A stretch of DNA of 41,654 nucleotides from CAYRWR01 sp964428015 (GTDB lineage: Bacteria > Spirochaetota > Brevinematia > Brevinematales > CAYRWR01): positions 1 to 41,654 of the forward strand of contig CAYRWR010000036.1 in assembly GCA_964428015.1 (NCBI GenBank). The letters are read 5' to 3'. Under the pieces are notes generated by a model. That model did not search any database and was not told the origin of the DNA. It saw only the letters and a list, made by a program, of their open reading frames with translations. The position numbers and the translations under genes were made by a program. Below are positions 8,005-16,248 of the stretch, piece after piece (positions within the stretch are counted from its first letter, which is position 1; each line of letters starts with the position of its first letter).

Positions 8005-8630
8005 CGGGAGGCCAGTATCCTGAGGACTCTGTCCAGTCTTTTCAGCTGGGGTTCGGTCAGCTCCGGCTTGCGTGCTTCCAGAGCTTCCTGAAAGGATTCC
8101 CGGTATTCGCCGGAAATGGCCTTTAGGCTTTGTTCAGCATGCTGGGGGACTTCCTTGGCACGGCAGGTGAGCAGGTGTTTGATGAGGTAGGGGACGATCC
8201 TTTCCTGATATTCGGCGTTACCGGCTGCGACTCCAGCCAGGACTTTGATACCACTGTCTACGGTAATCACGGAACCTTCTTCTATAGTCATGAGGATATC
8301 ATCCAGATAGGGAAAAATGGTATCCGCTTCCAGTCCGGCAATGGTGGACAGGGCAGTCATAGCCCCCCATACCATACGGTTGACGGGGCTTTTTAGCTGG
8401 TACAGGAATTCTTTTACAAAACGGGAGATAAGCTGGGGCTTGATATAGCCGATCTCATACAGGGTCTTGATGCTGTCGTTTCGGATGGGATCAGAGTTTA
8501 CTGATAACAGTCCGATCAGCTCTTCAATAGAGCCCTGGTCTTCTGTCTCTATGATATCCTGGGCTAATTCCTGGTTGGGGACTTCGTCATTTCTTCCCCG
8601 GGTACTGGCCAGGCGGTCTATAACAGACAT
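8001..8630 (-). CDS. HEAT/ARM-repeat-like helical protein
   Basis: A 209-residue soluble, all-helical protein without signal peptide. Repeated units of about 35-40 residues carry the helix-turn-helix spacing of HEAT repeats, for example EELIGLLSVNSDPIRNDSIKTL (from about 36), VWGAMTALSTIAGLEADTI and TVDSGIKVLAGVAAGNAEYQ. Such proteins act as scaffolds for protein contacts, so no enzymatic role is implied. It ends tail-to-tail with the preceding barrel gene, overlapping by four bases, with no terminator between them. Confidence 0.6.
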   Translation of the reverse strand: MSVIDRLASTRGRNDEVPNQELAQDIIETEDQGSIEELIGLLSVNSDPIRNDSIKTLYEIGYIKPQLISRFVKEFLYQLKSPVNRMVWGAMTALSTIAGLEADTIFPYLDDILMTIEEGSVITVDSGIKVLAGVAAGNAEYQERIVPYLIKHLLTCRAKEVPQHAEQSLKAISGEYRESFQEALEARKPELTEPQLKRLDRVLRILASR

Positions 8631-8685
8631 GGATCTACTCCCGTAATTAATCTCTCAGTGAAATAATACAATAAAACTGTTCTAA

Positions 8686-9234
8686 TTACAATTTTTTCAG
8701 CACTTTGCAGGGATTACCGGCAGCTACCACCCCTGACGGAATATCCCGGAATACTACCGAACCGGCCCCTATGGTGGTGTCTCTACCGATAGTGACACCG
8801 GGACAAATAACCGAACCTCCCCCTATCCAGACATTGTCACCGATTTTTATCTCATAACCCATTTCCTTTCCGCTGATCCGGTCGGCTACATCGGTGGGAT
8901 GTGTAGCGGAATATACCTGAACATAGGGGCCGAATTTCACATTATCTCCGATTATAACCCGGTTGACATCCAGAATAATACAATTAAAATTGGCATAAAA
9001 ATTTTTACCGGTGTGGATATTATAGCCATAATCACAGTAAAAAGGGGCTTCTATCCAGGCGTCATGGGTGGATTGAAACAATTCCTGAAGTAGCTCTCTG
9101 CGCATGGCAGTATCAGCCGGGTCGCTCTGATTGAACTTACGCAGGATCTGCTTAGCCCGCACCCTATCGGCTACCAACCCTTCATCCCAGGAGTTGTAAT
9201 ATTCACCGGTGAGCATTTTTTCTCTTTCTGTCAT
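8686..9234 (-). CDS. maltose/galactoside O-acetyltransferase family
   Basis: The 182-residue protein has the N-terminal helical Mac domain (about 5-58, starting EREKMLTGEYYNSWDE) followed by a left-handed beta-helix of hexapeptide repeats (about 60-175), a layout typical of Maa/LacA trimeric acetyltransferases. The acetyl-CoA-dependent catalytic His is His 112 in YSATHPTD. The end VVAAGNPCKVLKKL is also characteristic. It acetylates the 6-hydroxyl of a sugar or a similar acceptor; the natural acceptor is not known. A GAGG ribosome site precedes the ATG. Confidence 0.9.
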   Translation of the reverse strand: MTEREKMLTGEYYNSWDEGLVADRVRAKQILRKFNQSDPADTAMRRELLQELFQSTHDAWIEAPFYCDYGYNIHTGKNFYANFNCIILDVNRVIIGDNVKFGPYVQVYSATHPTDVADRISGKEMGYEIKIGDNVWIGGGSVICPGVTIGRDTTIGAGSVVFRDIPSGVVAAGNPCKVLKKL

Positions 9235-9326
9235 ATCTGCCTCTGAAAATATAATATCAATAGTCTGCAGGATTTCTAATAAATAATCAATTTATACCTT
9301 TTTTAATACATAATAGACATTTAATG

Positions 9327-9354
9327 TTTACAAAAAATATTTATTAACTATTAT
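9327..9354 (+). promoter_or_regulatory. probable promoter for the WG-repeat lipoprotein operon
   Basis: TTTACA (9327-9332) and TATTAT (9349-9354) are separated by 16 bases, each one mismatch from consensus, in a very AT-rich stretch of about 170 bases between divergent genes. The rest of this intergenic region shows no other clear element. Confidence 0.5.
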
Positions 9355-9405
9355 ATGTTTTAGATTTTTTTACAAAAATTTTGAGAAAATGGTGTGGGGG
9401 TAGGG

Positions 9406-10287
9406 ATGTATTTTGTTATTAAGCGGTTATTAGTACAAAAGTGGGGTATTCCAGGACTTCTGTTAGGGATATTTTTATTATATTCCTGTCCCGGAGGTAA
9501 GCAAAATGACTATTTTGATGAAAAAGAAAATATTCCTGTCAAAGTCATAATAGTACCTGATCCTAAGACGACATATAGAATAGCCCAGCCTTATTATTTC
9601 AGTGCGGTGGCGGAGGGGCTCCAATCCGGATTTTCTTTGAAATGGAAAGTTGAAAAAATCACCCCTAAAAACAGCATACCATTGGGCATGGATAGTCAGG
9701 ACCAGACCCTGGTAGCTGCTTTTCCTTTGCCGGGAATGTATAAAATTACCCTGCAATTACTGCAAGCGACAAATGTAGTGTCACAGGATGAAAGAATCAT
9801 CAGAGTATTTGAAAAACTGTATTCCGGTGACCAGCAGTTTTATGACCCTTTACAGATAGAGCTAATGCCCTATCAGGATAAAGAAAAAGGGAAAAAATGG
9901 GGCTATTATGATCCCCGAAAACAGCAGGTCATTATTACTCCCCGTTTTGATGACGCACGCAAGTTCACCGAGGGGCTGGGCGCAGTCAGGATAGGGGATA
10001 AATGGGGATATATTGATGCCTCAGGAAACCTGACTATCGGGGTGGATTTTGAAATGGCTATGGAATTCAGTGAAGAACGCGCCGCGATTGCGCTAAAAGA
10101 TAATGACGGAAAATGGATCTGGGGTTTTATTGATAAACAGGGACGACTGATAGTCGAGCCCACCTATACTACCGTCTTTCCTTTTGAAAACGGCCTGGCC
10201 AGGGTGGGAACTGATAGTGATGGTGACGGCTTTGCGGACAGTATGAGTACTGTCAATCGTGATGGTGTCATTCAGGCCAATAACTAG
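9406..10287 (+). CDS. WG-repeat lipoprotein
   Basis: Starting at the ATG at 9406 (GGGGG five bases upstream; the GTG at 9394 is in frame but less well placed), the product has 293 residues. A signal peptide ends in the lipobox LLYSC with the lipidated Cys at 28. Residues about 40-150 look like an Ig/PKD-type beta domain. The C-terminal half holds three WG repeats, recognisable as KWGYYD, KWGYID and IWGFIDKQGRLIVEP, each followed by F-x-x-A-x-x-F-x-E/N-G-L. WG-repeat proteins are common at bacterial surfaces; their role is unknown. The next gene starts 10 bases after the stop, so the two form an operon. Confidence 0.75.
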   Translation: MYFVIKRLLVQKWGIPGLLLGIFLLYSCPGGKQNDYFDEKENIPVKVIIVPDPKTTYRIAQPYYFSAVAEGLQSGFSLKWKVEKITPKNSIPLGMDSQDQTLVAAFPLPGMYKITLQLLQATNVVSQDERIIRVFEKLYSGDQQFYDPLQIELMPYQDKEKGKKWGYYDPRKQQVIITPRFDDARKFTEGLGAVRIGDKWGYIDASGNLTIGVDFEMAMEFSEERAAIALKDNDGKWIWGFIDKQGRLIVEPTYTTVFPFENGLARVGTDSDGDGFADSMSTVNRDGVIQANN

Positions 10288-10297
10288 GAGGAAAGAG

Positions 10298-11530
10298 ATG
10301 AAGTTTTTTATCACTATCATTGCAGTGTTTTTTACCACGATCTCACTTCATGCCGCCTCCCAGGAAGAATTACATGAAGGCTTAAAATATAAGACCCGTA
10401 TGGAAAAACTGCAGGAAGTATCCAAATTTTATGGGGTCAGCACCGAACTGGCCAAGAAGTTTTTCAGGAATGTCCCCGATTCATTCGATACTGTTTCAGA
10501 TGGGCTGAGGCTGGCTAAAATCATAGATATGTTCTTCACAGCCGATGATACCGAAGCTCTGGTGGAGATAATCATGTGGGATGTGGAAAAAATTGGCCAG
10601 AAATTGATTGAAAAAAACCTTCCGGGTGTGATGCCTTTCTATAACGCGGTAGGTCTCTATAAAGATAGCCTGGAAATAATCCGGGACTATGTCTATATAC
10701 CCATGATGGAGGACAGGATCTACCAGGCCTATTATGGCTTCAGGATAAAGGAAGCCCATGTGTCGGATCATGAAGCTGTTTCTTTGGCCTTTGACATGGC
10801 TACCATGGGGCCTTTCAGCGGTTATTATACAGTCAGGGACTCTATGCTGCAGAAAATGGCCCGGCAGATGGGTTATAATCAGGAGATTTTAGGCCCTAAG
10901 TTTCTGACTCGTATTGATGCCTTCTGGATGCGGCGGATGGAAGCCAAATTCCAGCAGGATCTGGCCAAGAGTAAAATCCCCACTATACCCAGGCTGGCTG
11001 CTGAGAAAAACCAGTCTGCCATGGCCATTCGACAGATAGAACAGTACTTTGATACCAAAGCCTATAAAAAATTATCTCCGGAAGAAAAGGAAAAAGTAAA
11101 AGCACTGGCATTGTCGGTAGTAAAAGACCTGGGAGGATATATCACGATATCTGATACTCCATCAGATGAAGACAACGGAGTGGTAACCAATACTCAAAAA
11201 CCTAATCAGGATGTCCCGACTGACGCCGGGTTAAGTGCAGACAAAAAAGCCCTGATAGGGATCTGGAAGATTGTAGAAGGTGGTCAGAATAAATATCTGG
11301 AAATCAAAGATAAAAACGCTGTCAAAGTCCACGTCTACCAGAATGGAGAGTTGGTGGCTCACGCCGAAGGCACCTGGGATATTAAAAATGGAGCTTTTGA
11401 TGTCAATCTGGGAGGCCAAAGCGTACAAATGAAGTATAAACTGCAGGGTTCTCAGCAAGTGATATTTGAATATACAGATGGTACTTTAAAGAAAGATGTG
11501 TTTAACCGGGTTCAGGCTGTAGGAAAATAA
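10298..11530 (+). CDS. exported protein of unknown function
   Basis: I place the start at 10298, where TAGGAGGAAAGAG precedes an ATG and the product opens with a signal peptide (MKFFITIIAVFFTTISLHAA). The 410-residue product is mainly helical to about residue 290, then has an acidic, low-complexity linker (about 285-315). The C-terminal 95 residues form a beta-rich lipocalin-like segment starting IGIWKIVEGG, of the type seen in many small exported proteins. It is second in an operon with the WG lipoprotein and is followed by a strong terminator. No domain named with confidence. Confidence 0.6.
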   Translation: MKFFITIIAVFFTTISLHAASQEELHEGLKYKTRMEKLQEVSKFYGVSTELAKKFFRNVPDSFDTVSDGLRLAKIIDMFFTADDTEALVEIIMWDVEKIGQKLIEKNLPGVMPFYNAVGLYKDSLEIIRDYVYIPMMEDRIYQAYYGFRIKEAHVSDHEAVSLAFDMATMGPFSGYYTVRDSMLQKMARQMGYNQEILGPKFLTRIDAFWMRRMEAKFQQDLAKSKIPTIPRLAAEKNQSAMAIRQIEQYFDTKAYKKLSPEEKEKVKALALSVVKDLGGYITISDTPSDEDNGVVTNTQKPNQDVPTDAGLSADKKALIGIWKIVEGGQNKYLEIKDKNAVKVHVYQNGELVAHAEGTWDIKNGAFDVNLGGQSVQMKYKLQGSQQVIFEYTDGTLKKDVFNRVQAVGK

Positions 11531-11549
11531 CAGGGATATCAAATGGATT

Positions 11550-11597
11550 AACCGGTAATATAGTCTTCAACTGAAGCGGTATTACCGGTTTTTTTTA
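11550..11597 (+). terminator. rho-independent terminator
   Basis: AACCGGTAATA (11550-11560) pairs perfectly with TATTACCGGTT (11580-11590). The loop contains a second small hairpin (CTTC/GAAG). Eight Ts follow. It ends the plus-strand operon that finishes at 11530 and overlaps the last bases of the convergent ridA gene. Confidence 0.9.
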
Positions 11598-11981
11598 ATT
11601 TCTAAAGGCAGTAACAGCTATTTCTACCAGTGCGTCTTTAGGCAGACGGGAGACCTCTACCGCGTAGCGGGCGGGGAGTACGGCTCCCTTGAAAAAAGAG
11701 GCATAGACCTGGTTCATTTCGCTGAATTGGCCCATATCTTTCAGAAACACCTCACTTTTTACCACCTGTTCCAGGCTCAATCCGGCTGCGGATAAAATAG
11801 CTTGGATGTTCTGCAGCACCCGGGTAGTCTGCTCGGTGATACCACCAGCCACTATCTGACCGGTGAGGGGGTCCAGGGGAATCTGACCGGATACAAATAC
11901 CAGCTCCCCGGCCTGAACTGCCTGGCTGTAGGGGCCTATAGCCTGAGGGGCCTGGTCGGTAGAAATCTTTTTTAATGGCAT
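11595..11981 (-). CDS. ridA: RidA family enamine/imine deaminase
   Basis: The 128-residue protein has the full RidA/YjgF pattern: opening AIGPYSQAV (14-22), VFVSGQIPLDP (28-38), the substrate-binding Arg 105 in PARYAVEV and Glu 120 in ALVEIAVTA. RidA hydrolyses reactive 2-aminoacrylate and related enamines released by PLP enzymes. AGGAG lies upstream of the ATG. It starts 11 bases after the lysA stop, so the two are probably co-transcribed, which fits because LysA is a PLP enzyme. Confidence 0.93.
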   Translation of the reverse strand: MPLKKISTDQAPQAIGPYSQAVQAGELVFVSGQIPLDPLTGQIVAGGITEQTTRVLQNIQAILSAAGLSLEQVVKSEVFLKDMGQFSEMNQVYASFFKGAVLPARYAVEVSRLPKDALVEIAVTAFRN

Positions 11982-11992
11982 GGATTACTCCT

Positions 11993-13240
11993 TTATAACT
12001 GACTGGCCAGAATGTCTTCCAGCTTTTCCCGGCGGCGGATGAGACGGGGCTGCTCATTATCAATCAACACTTCGGCAGGCAGAGGACGGGAATTGTAGCG
12101 GGAGGCCATGACATAGCCGTAAGCTCCCGCGGTATACAGGGCAATCACGTCTCCCAGGCGGGGGCGGGACAGCCGGCGGGTCTCCAGTCCCTGTTCATTG
12201 CGTGTAAAGATATCACCTGATTCACACAGATAACCGGCCAGGAGGATGTCTTCCTCTTCACCCTGGACATGGCTGGCATTCACTATATGATGATAGGAAC
12301 CATAAGCCATAGGCCGGATGAGGTGATTAAAGCCGGTGTCTACGCCCACAAAGCGGTACTGGGGTGTGCTTTTCAGGTCGGTGACCCGGCAGAGCAGGAC
12401 CCCGGCATCTGCAATCAGGTAGCGTCCCGGCTCCAGGGCCAGGGTGATCTCCTTACCGTAGGCTTTGGAAAAATCTTTCATGAGGCGGCTGACTCTCTGA
12501 CCAAAGGCATCCAGGTCAAACAGAGGCTGATCCGGGCGATAGGGCACACCGATACCGCCTCCGAAATTGATGAATTCCAGGCCGGGAAAATCACGTGCAA
12601 TCTGCAGGATAAAGTCCATCATAGCTACATACTGACTCTGGTCGAGTATACCTGAGCCGATATGAGAGTGGAGGCCCATCAGTTTAAGGCCATGCTTTTT
12701 TATAATGTCACGGGCCTGAGCCAGGTTACTCTGGAAGATACCGAACTTGCTGGCTGGCCCTCCTGTATTGGTATGGTCGTGGTGGCCGGCGCCATAGTCA
12801 GGATTGATGCGTATAGAAATCTCACTGCCGGGATAGAGCTCACCATAACGGGCCAGGGTATCCAGGCTGCCTACATTGAGGACTATACCCTGCTCTTTGG
12901 CATAACGCATATCTTCATCGGTGAGGTTGATGGCTGTAAACAGGATACGGTCAGCCTCAAATCCGGCACGCAGGGCAATCTCTACTTCAAAAGCGGATAC
13001 TGTATCCAGGTAGGCACCTTCTTTCTCCAGGACCTCCAGAATACGCTGATTGGAATTGGCTTTCATGGCGTAATGGATGCGTACCTGGGGGTAGTCTATG
13101 ACCTTCATCAGACTTTCGTAGCGTTCTCTGATGATGGCTGCGTCATAGACATAGAGAGGGCTGCCGAATTGTTCTATCAGGTCTGTTGCTTTGACCCCTC
13201 CGATGAGAAGCTGGTTATTGACTACGGGGTGATCTATCAT
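11993..13240 (-). CDS. lysA: diaminopimelate decarboxylase
   Basis: A fold-type III PLP decarboxylase converting meso-diaminopimelate to lysine. In the numbering of the longest reading frame (from an ATG at 13252), Lys 64 in YAMKANSN binds PLP, HSHIGSG begins at 195, FGGGIG (230-235) and EPGR (274-277) bind cofactor phosphate and substrate, and Cys 343 in CESGD with GAYGY (376-380) complete the active site. I prefer the ATG at 13240, giving 415 residues, because GGAG lies six bases before it while the upstream ATG has no site. Length is normal for the family. Confidence 0.94.
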   Translation of the reverse strand: MIDHPVVNNQLLIGGVKATDLIEQFGSPLYVYDAAIIRERYESLMKVIDYPQVRIHYAMKANSNQRILEVLEKEGAYLDTVSAFEVEIALRAGFEADRILFTAINLTDEDMRYAKEQGIVLNVGSLDTLARYGELYPGSEISIRINPDYGAGHHDHTNTGGPASKFGIFQSNLAQARDIIKKHGLKLMGLHSHIGSGILDQSQYVAMMDFILQIARDFPGLEFINFGGGIGVPYRPDQPLFDLDAFGQRVSRLMKDFSKAYGKEITLALEPGRYLIADAGVLLCRVTDLKSTPQYRFVGVDTGFNHLIRPMAYGSYHHIVNASHVQGEEEDILLAGYLCESGDIFTRNEQGLETRRLSRPRLGDVIALYTAGAYGYVMASRYNSRPLPAEVLIDNEQPRLIRRREKLEDILASQL

Positions 13241-13321
13241 CCTGTACTCCATAAATATTTTTAATATTTTAGCGGGATATGTTAGTTAATGCAAACATTT
13301 CAAGGGGGGAAGGCAGTCCTA

Positions 13322-13753
13322 CTAGAATTTACAGACCTGGAACCAGGTCTGATAATGAAACCCCTCAGTGGCTACACGGGGCATGCTGGTAAAGGCCTGG
13401 TCGGGGATGCCTTCCCAGCCGCCGCTGAAATATCCGGTAAGGTTTAACACCTGGTCAGACTGAGAAGTGTCCAAGGCGGGGTTCCAGGCAAAAAAGCGCA
13501 GTTCGATCCGGGTAGGAGAGGGTAAGGGTTTGCCATCCAGTTTTTCAGCCAGGAGGTAGACCCTGTCTTCATCGGCTTTGGACAGCTGTGCGGGATGGTC
13601 TATACGGCCGCTCAGCACCACCATTTGACCCGGTACTATCCCGGCAGGCAGATTGTGCATCCTCTTCTCCTTCATTTCAGCCCGGCAATTGCCGCAACAG
13701 GCTGTCAGTGTAACACTGCAGGTAACCAGAAGTATTATATAATATTTTTTCAT
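13322..13753 (-). CDS. small lipoprotein of unknown function
   Basis: The 143-residue product has a signal peptide ending in the lipobox LTAC (Cys 19), followed by two more cysteines at 20 and 23. The mature part (about 120 residues) is beta-rich with a GQMVVLSGRIDHP strand, and resembles small exported beta-fold domains. It contains no motif I can name. Upstream is a 35-residue ORF on the same strand, and lysA is downstream after 69 bases. Confidence 0.65.
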   Translation of the reverse strand: MKKYYIILLVTCSVTLTACCGNCRAEMKEKRMHNLPAGIVPGQMVVLSGRIDHPAQLSKADEDRVYLLAEKLDGKPLPSPTRIELRFFAWNPALDTSQSDQVLNLTGYFSGGWEGIPDQAFTSMPRVATEGFHYQTWFQVCKF

Positions 13754-13912
13754 ATGTACCCCATTTCTTACGATTTTAAGGGGAAAGCGGTTTTTTTACA
13801 AACAAAAAGAGCATATTTACAGGTACATCCCGGACAATTACTCGTCGCTATCTATGATATAAAAGGAAGCATTTTCATCCAGGGGCCGGCCCATAGTCTC
13901 AGAAGAGCTCAC

Positions 13913-14020
13913 CTATTTTTGGCGCAGGGGATCGACCCCGTTTTGCGCAGACAGCAGAACGACATAGAGTATGAAAAAAAGAAGGGGTATAGTAAGTTTT
14001 TGTCCGGAAATATACTGCAT
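13913..14020 (-). CDS. 35-residue hydrophobic small ORF
   Basis: In the 378 bases between the lipoprotein and the AHSA1-type gene, an ATG at 14020 is preceded by a very good AAGGAGGG site six bases away. The product starts MQYISGQKLTIPLLFFILYV, then VVLLSAQNGVDPLRQK, with one hydrophobic span (about 11-25) ending in a signal-peptide-like SAQ. It could be a tiny membrane peptide or a truncated exported protein. The remaining bases to 13754 contain only a shorter, weak frame of 18 codons. Confidence 0.45.
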   Translation of the reverse strand: MQYISGQKLTIPLLFFILYVVLLSAQNGVDPLRQK

Positions 14021-14131
14021 GTTTCCCTCCTTGTACAGGAAAAAAGGGCTTTATTCCTACAAATTAGATAGCAAATAAAACCCTTTTACAAAGCAATTTA
14101 TGAAGTGTTTATTTCCGTAAACGAAGGTGAA

Positions 14132-14518
14132 TCAGGAAAATTTTTGTTTGAGAGGCAGGAGATAATATTCCTCCCAGCCGTTCTTATAATCTTCTGACTG
14201 GCCGTCCGGGATGTGGTGGTGGTGCAGTGTCATGAGTGTCCCATGTTCTGTTTTTTCAAAGTGGATTTCCAGAGTGGAATCCGGGGCGCCTTCCGGAAAT
14301 TCTGTGGTACGCCATTTCTGGACAATAGTCCGGCCCGGCTCCAGCTCTTTGTTCTTGCCGGTGATGTAACCATCCCAGACGCTGAATTTCCCGCCTTTTA
14401 CCGGATCAATCACAGCCTGACTATGAGTCAACTCGCTATGCAGGACCTGGTCCATCCAGATTTGATAGAGTTGTGACGGTTCCGCATTCAGCATGATCTC
14501 AATGGTGATTTCTTCCAT
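14132..14518 (-). CDS. AHSA1/SRPBCC (START-like) domain protein
   Basis: The 128-residue protein is a single SRPBCC domain: opening beta strand EEITIEIMLNAEPSQLYQIWMD, then GGKFSVWDGYITGKNKEL and IVQKWRTTEFPEG, the order seen in the activator-of-Hsp90 homologue (AHSA1) family. These domains bind hydrophobic ligands; functions vary and none can be assigned here. It stands alone, divergent from the DUF350 gene. Confidence 0.85.
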   Translation of the reverse strand: MEEITIEIMLNAEPSQLYQIWMDQVLHSELTHSQAVIDPVKGGKFSVWDGYITGKNKELEPGRTIVQKWRTTEFPEGAPDSTLEIHFEKTEHGTLMTLHHHHIPDGQSEDYKNGWEEYYLLPLKQKFS

Positions 14519-14672
14519 TTCCCCCTCCCTGACGACATCTAACTATACTATATTTTCGGAATATTTCCATAAAACTTTTGTTCCAATTTATGCCGATGGG
14601 TACAATGATATAAATTTACAGAAAACAGAATTCGATTTAATATGTATTATTAAAGACACAGGGGAGGAAAGT

Positions 14673-15209
14673 ATGGATCTGTTATTATTAGTTGCCGGGG
14701 TTATCCAGGTGGTGCTGTCACTGCTTGTGGCCGTGCTTTTTGTCTATGCCGCCTTCAGCTTTTTTAAGAGTTTGACCCGCAATATCGATGAAATGAAGGA
14801 GATTGCCAATAATAATGTCAGTGTGGGGTTATTATCCGGTTCAATCATTTTTTCCATAGCCTATATTGTGAAAAGCTCGATTGAACCCGCTATAGATGCT
14901 TTGTCTCAGACCATGCGAAACGCGGGTGCGGATTTTGTGCAGTACCTCAAGGTCAGCGGTATCATGCTGGGGCATATACTGATTGCGGGGATACTCTCCT
15001 TTTTCAGTGTCTTCCTGGCACTGAAGCTGTTTATGGCTCTGACTAAAAATCTGGATGAACTGGCAGAGATCAGGAAGAACAATGTTGCGGTAGGGGTCTT
15101 ACTGGCAGCCATAATTATCAGTATTGCTCTGTTTATTGAGCCGGGCGTTAAGACCATTCTGCAGAGCCTGATTCCCCTGCCTCCTACCGGCATCTCCGAC
15201 ATCGGATAG
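14673..15209 (+). CDS. double DUF350 (YjfL-like) inner-membrane protein
   Basis: From the ATG at 14673 (AGGAAAG upstream; the longer frame from 14493 overlaps the divergent gene and is rejected) the product has 178 residues and four membrane segments. Two tandem copies of the DUF350 pattern are visible: EIANNNVSVGLLSGSIIFSI (about 43-62) and EIRKNNVAVGVLLAAIIISI (about 132-151), each followed by a second helix and an E-P pair. The family is of unknown function and often sits beside other envelope genes. A transglutaminase-like gene follows after nine bases, so the pair is probably functional together. Confidence 0.85.
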   Translation: MDLLLLVAGVIQVVLSLLVAVLFVYAAFSFFKSLTRNIDEMKEIANNNVSVGLLSGSIIFSIAYIVKSSIEPAIDALSQTMRNAGADFVQYLKVSGIMLGHILIAGILSFFSVFLALKLFMALTKNLDELAEIRKNNVAVGVLLAAIIISIALFIEPGVKTILQSLIPLPPTGISDIG

Positions 15210-15218
15210 GGAACTCCC

Positions 15219-16235
15219 ATGAGTGAAGAAAAGCCCAAACGCTTCAAGGGCAGAGGTTTTCTGATCGGTATAATCCTGATACTGATCATCCGCCTGGTAA
15301 GCAGCCTGGGGACCAGCCTGGAAAATAACCAAAAGACCGACAAGCGTGAAGACACTTCTTACCAGGAGGAACAGCAGGATCTCTCCGATCAGGAGTTTGC
15401 CTACGCTGACCGGGAAGAACTGAAAAGAAAACAGGAAACTGATAACAAAAAAGACAATGAATCCGATAAAAAGGAGTCTTCTGATACAGATGCCAGGGGA
15501 AGAAGTAAAGGAGGAAGCAGTAAAAACAGCTCTGCATCCAAATTCTACCGCATCACCATGCCGGGGGAGGGCTCCAAACAGGAAGCCTCCTATGACTGGC
15601 GTTATGTTAATAACATGATGAAAAAGCGTGATTATAGCCTGACCCTGGAGCTTCTGAATAAGACGGTAAAAGAAGAAGAAGCAGTCCTGGACTATCTGGA
15701 CCATGCCAGTCTGCAGGATCTGGGAGTAGACCCGGACCTGCGATATGTTTCTGAGATAAAATATCAGTTGTCCATGTGGAAGGCAGCCTACCGGGAGATG
15801 TATCTCAAGAGTAAACAGACATTCAACCCGCTTATTGCCGGTTTTAAAGAGGTCTTTGAAAAAGAGGGTTTCACCACCCGTGAAAAGCTGGACTTTTTGG
15901 TCACTTTCGTGCAGAATATCCGGTACGAAAGGCCGGGAGGAGAGCTGGATGTTTTTCCTCCTCTGGTCACCTTATCACGCCGCTTTGGAGACTGTGATAC
16001 CAAGAGCCTGCTGCTCTATGTGCTACTGGAAAAATTCGGCTATGATTGTGTGATGATGTGGAGCCAGCATTACAAACACGCCATGCTGGGTATCTATGAT
16101 GGCGGCAGCGGGGATTATAAATCCTGGGATGGTAAAAAGTATTATTTTGTGGAAACGACCTATCCCGGATGGGCTATAGGCCAGCTCCCCCCCAAATGGG
16201 ATAATACCAGCTACTGGTATACTATAAAGTTATAA
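15219..16235 (+). CDS. membrane-anchored transglutaminase-like protein
   Basis: The 338-residue protein has a cytoplasmic Lys/Arg-rich start, one membrane helix (about 14-31), then a long charged, low-complexity linker (35-110). The C-terminal part carries a transglutaminase-like triad: Cys 259 in FGDCDTKS, His 287 in YKHAML and Glu 312 in VETT. Such domains in bacteria are usually proteases or acyl-transfer enzymes. Its position nine bases after the double-DUF350 gene suggests an envelope complex. A TAGGGA site precedes the start. No signal cleavage site is evident, so it is most likely anchored with the enzyme outside. Confidence 0.75.
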   Translation: MSEEKPKRFKGRGFLIGIILILIIRLVSSLGTSLENNQKTDKREDTSYQEEQQDLSDQEFAYADREELKRKQETDNKKDNESDKKESSDTDARGRSKGGSSKNSSASKFYRITMPGEGSKQEASYDWRYVNNMMKKRDYSLTLELLNKTVKEEEAVLDYLDHASLQDLGVDPDLRYVSEIKYQLSMWKAAYREMYLKSKQTFNPLIAGFKEVFEKEGFTTREKLDFLVTFVQNIRYERPGGELDVFPPLVTLSRRFGDCDTKSLLLYVLLEKFGYDCVMMWSQHYKHAMLGIYDGGSGDYKSWDGKKYYFVETTYPGWAIGQLPPKWDNTSYWYTIKL

Positions 16236-16248
16236 CAGGAAGGATACG

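Noticed and set aside
13595..14071. 158-residue plus-strand frame across the lipoprotein and its upstream gap
   Set aside because: It overlaps the lipoprotein N-terminus, has no ribosome site, and competes with a better-supported small ORF on the minus strand.
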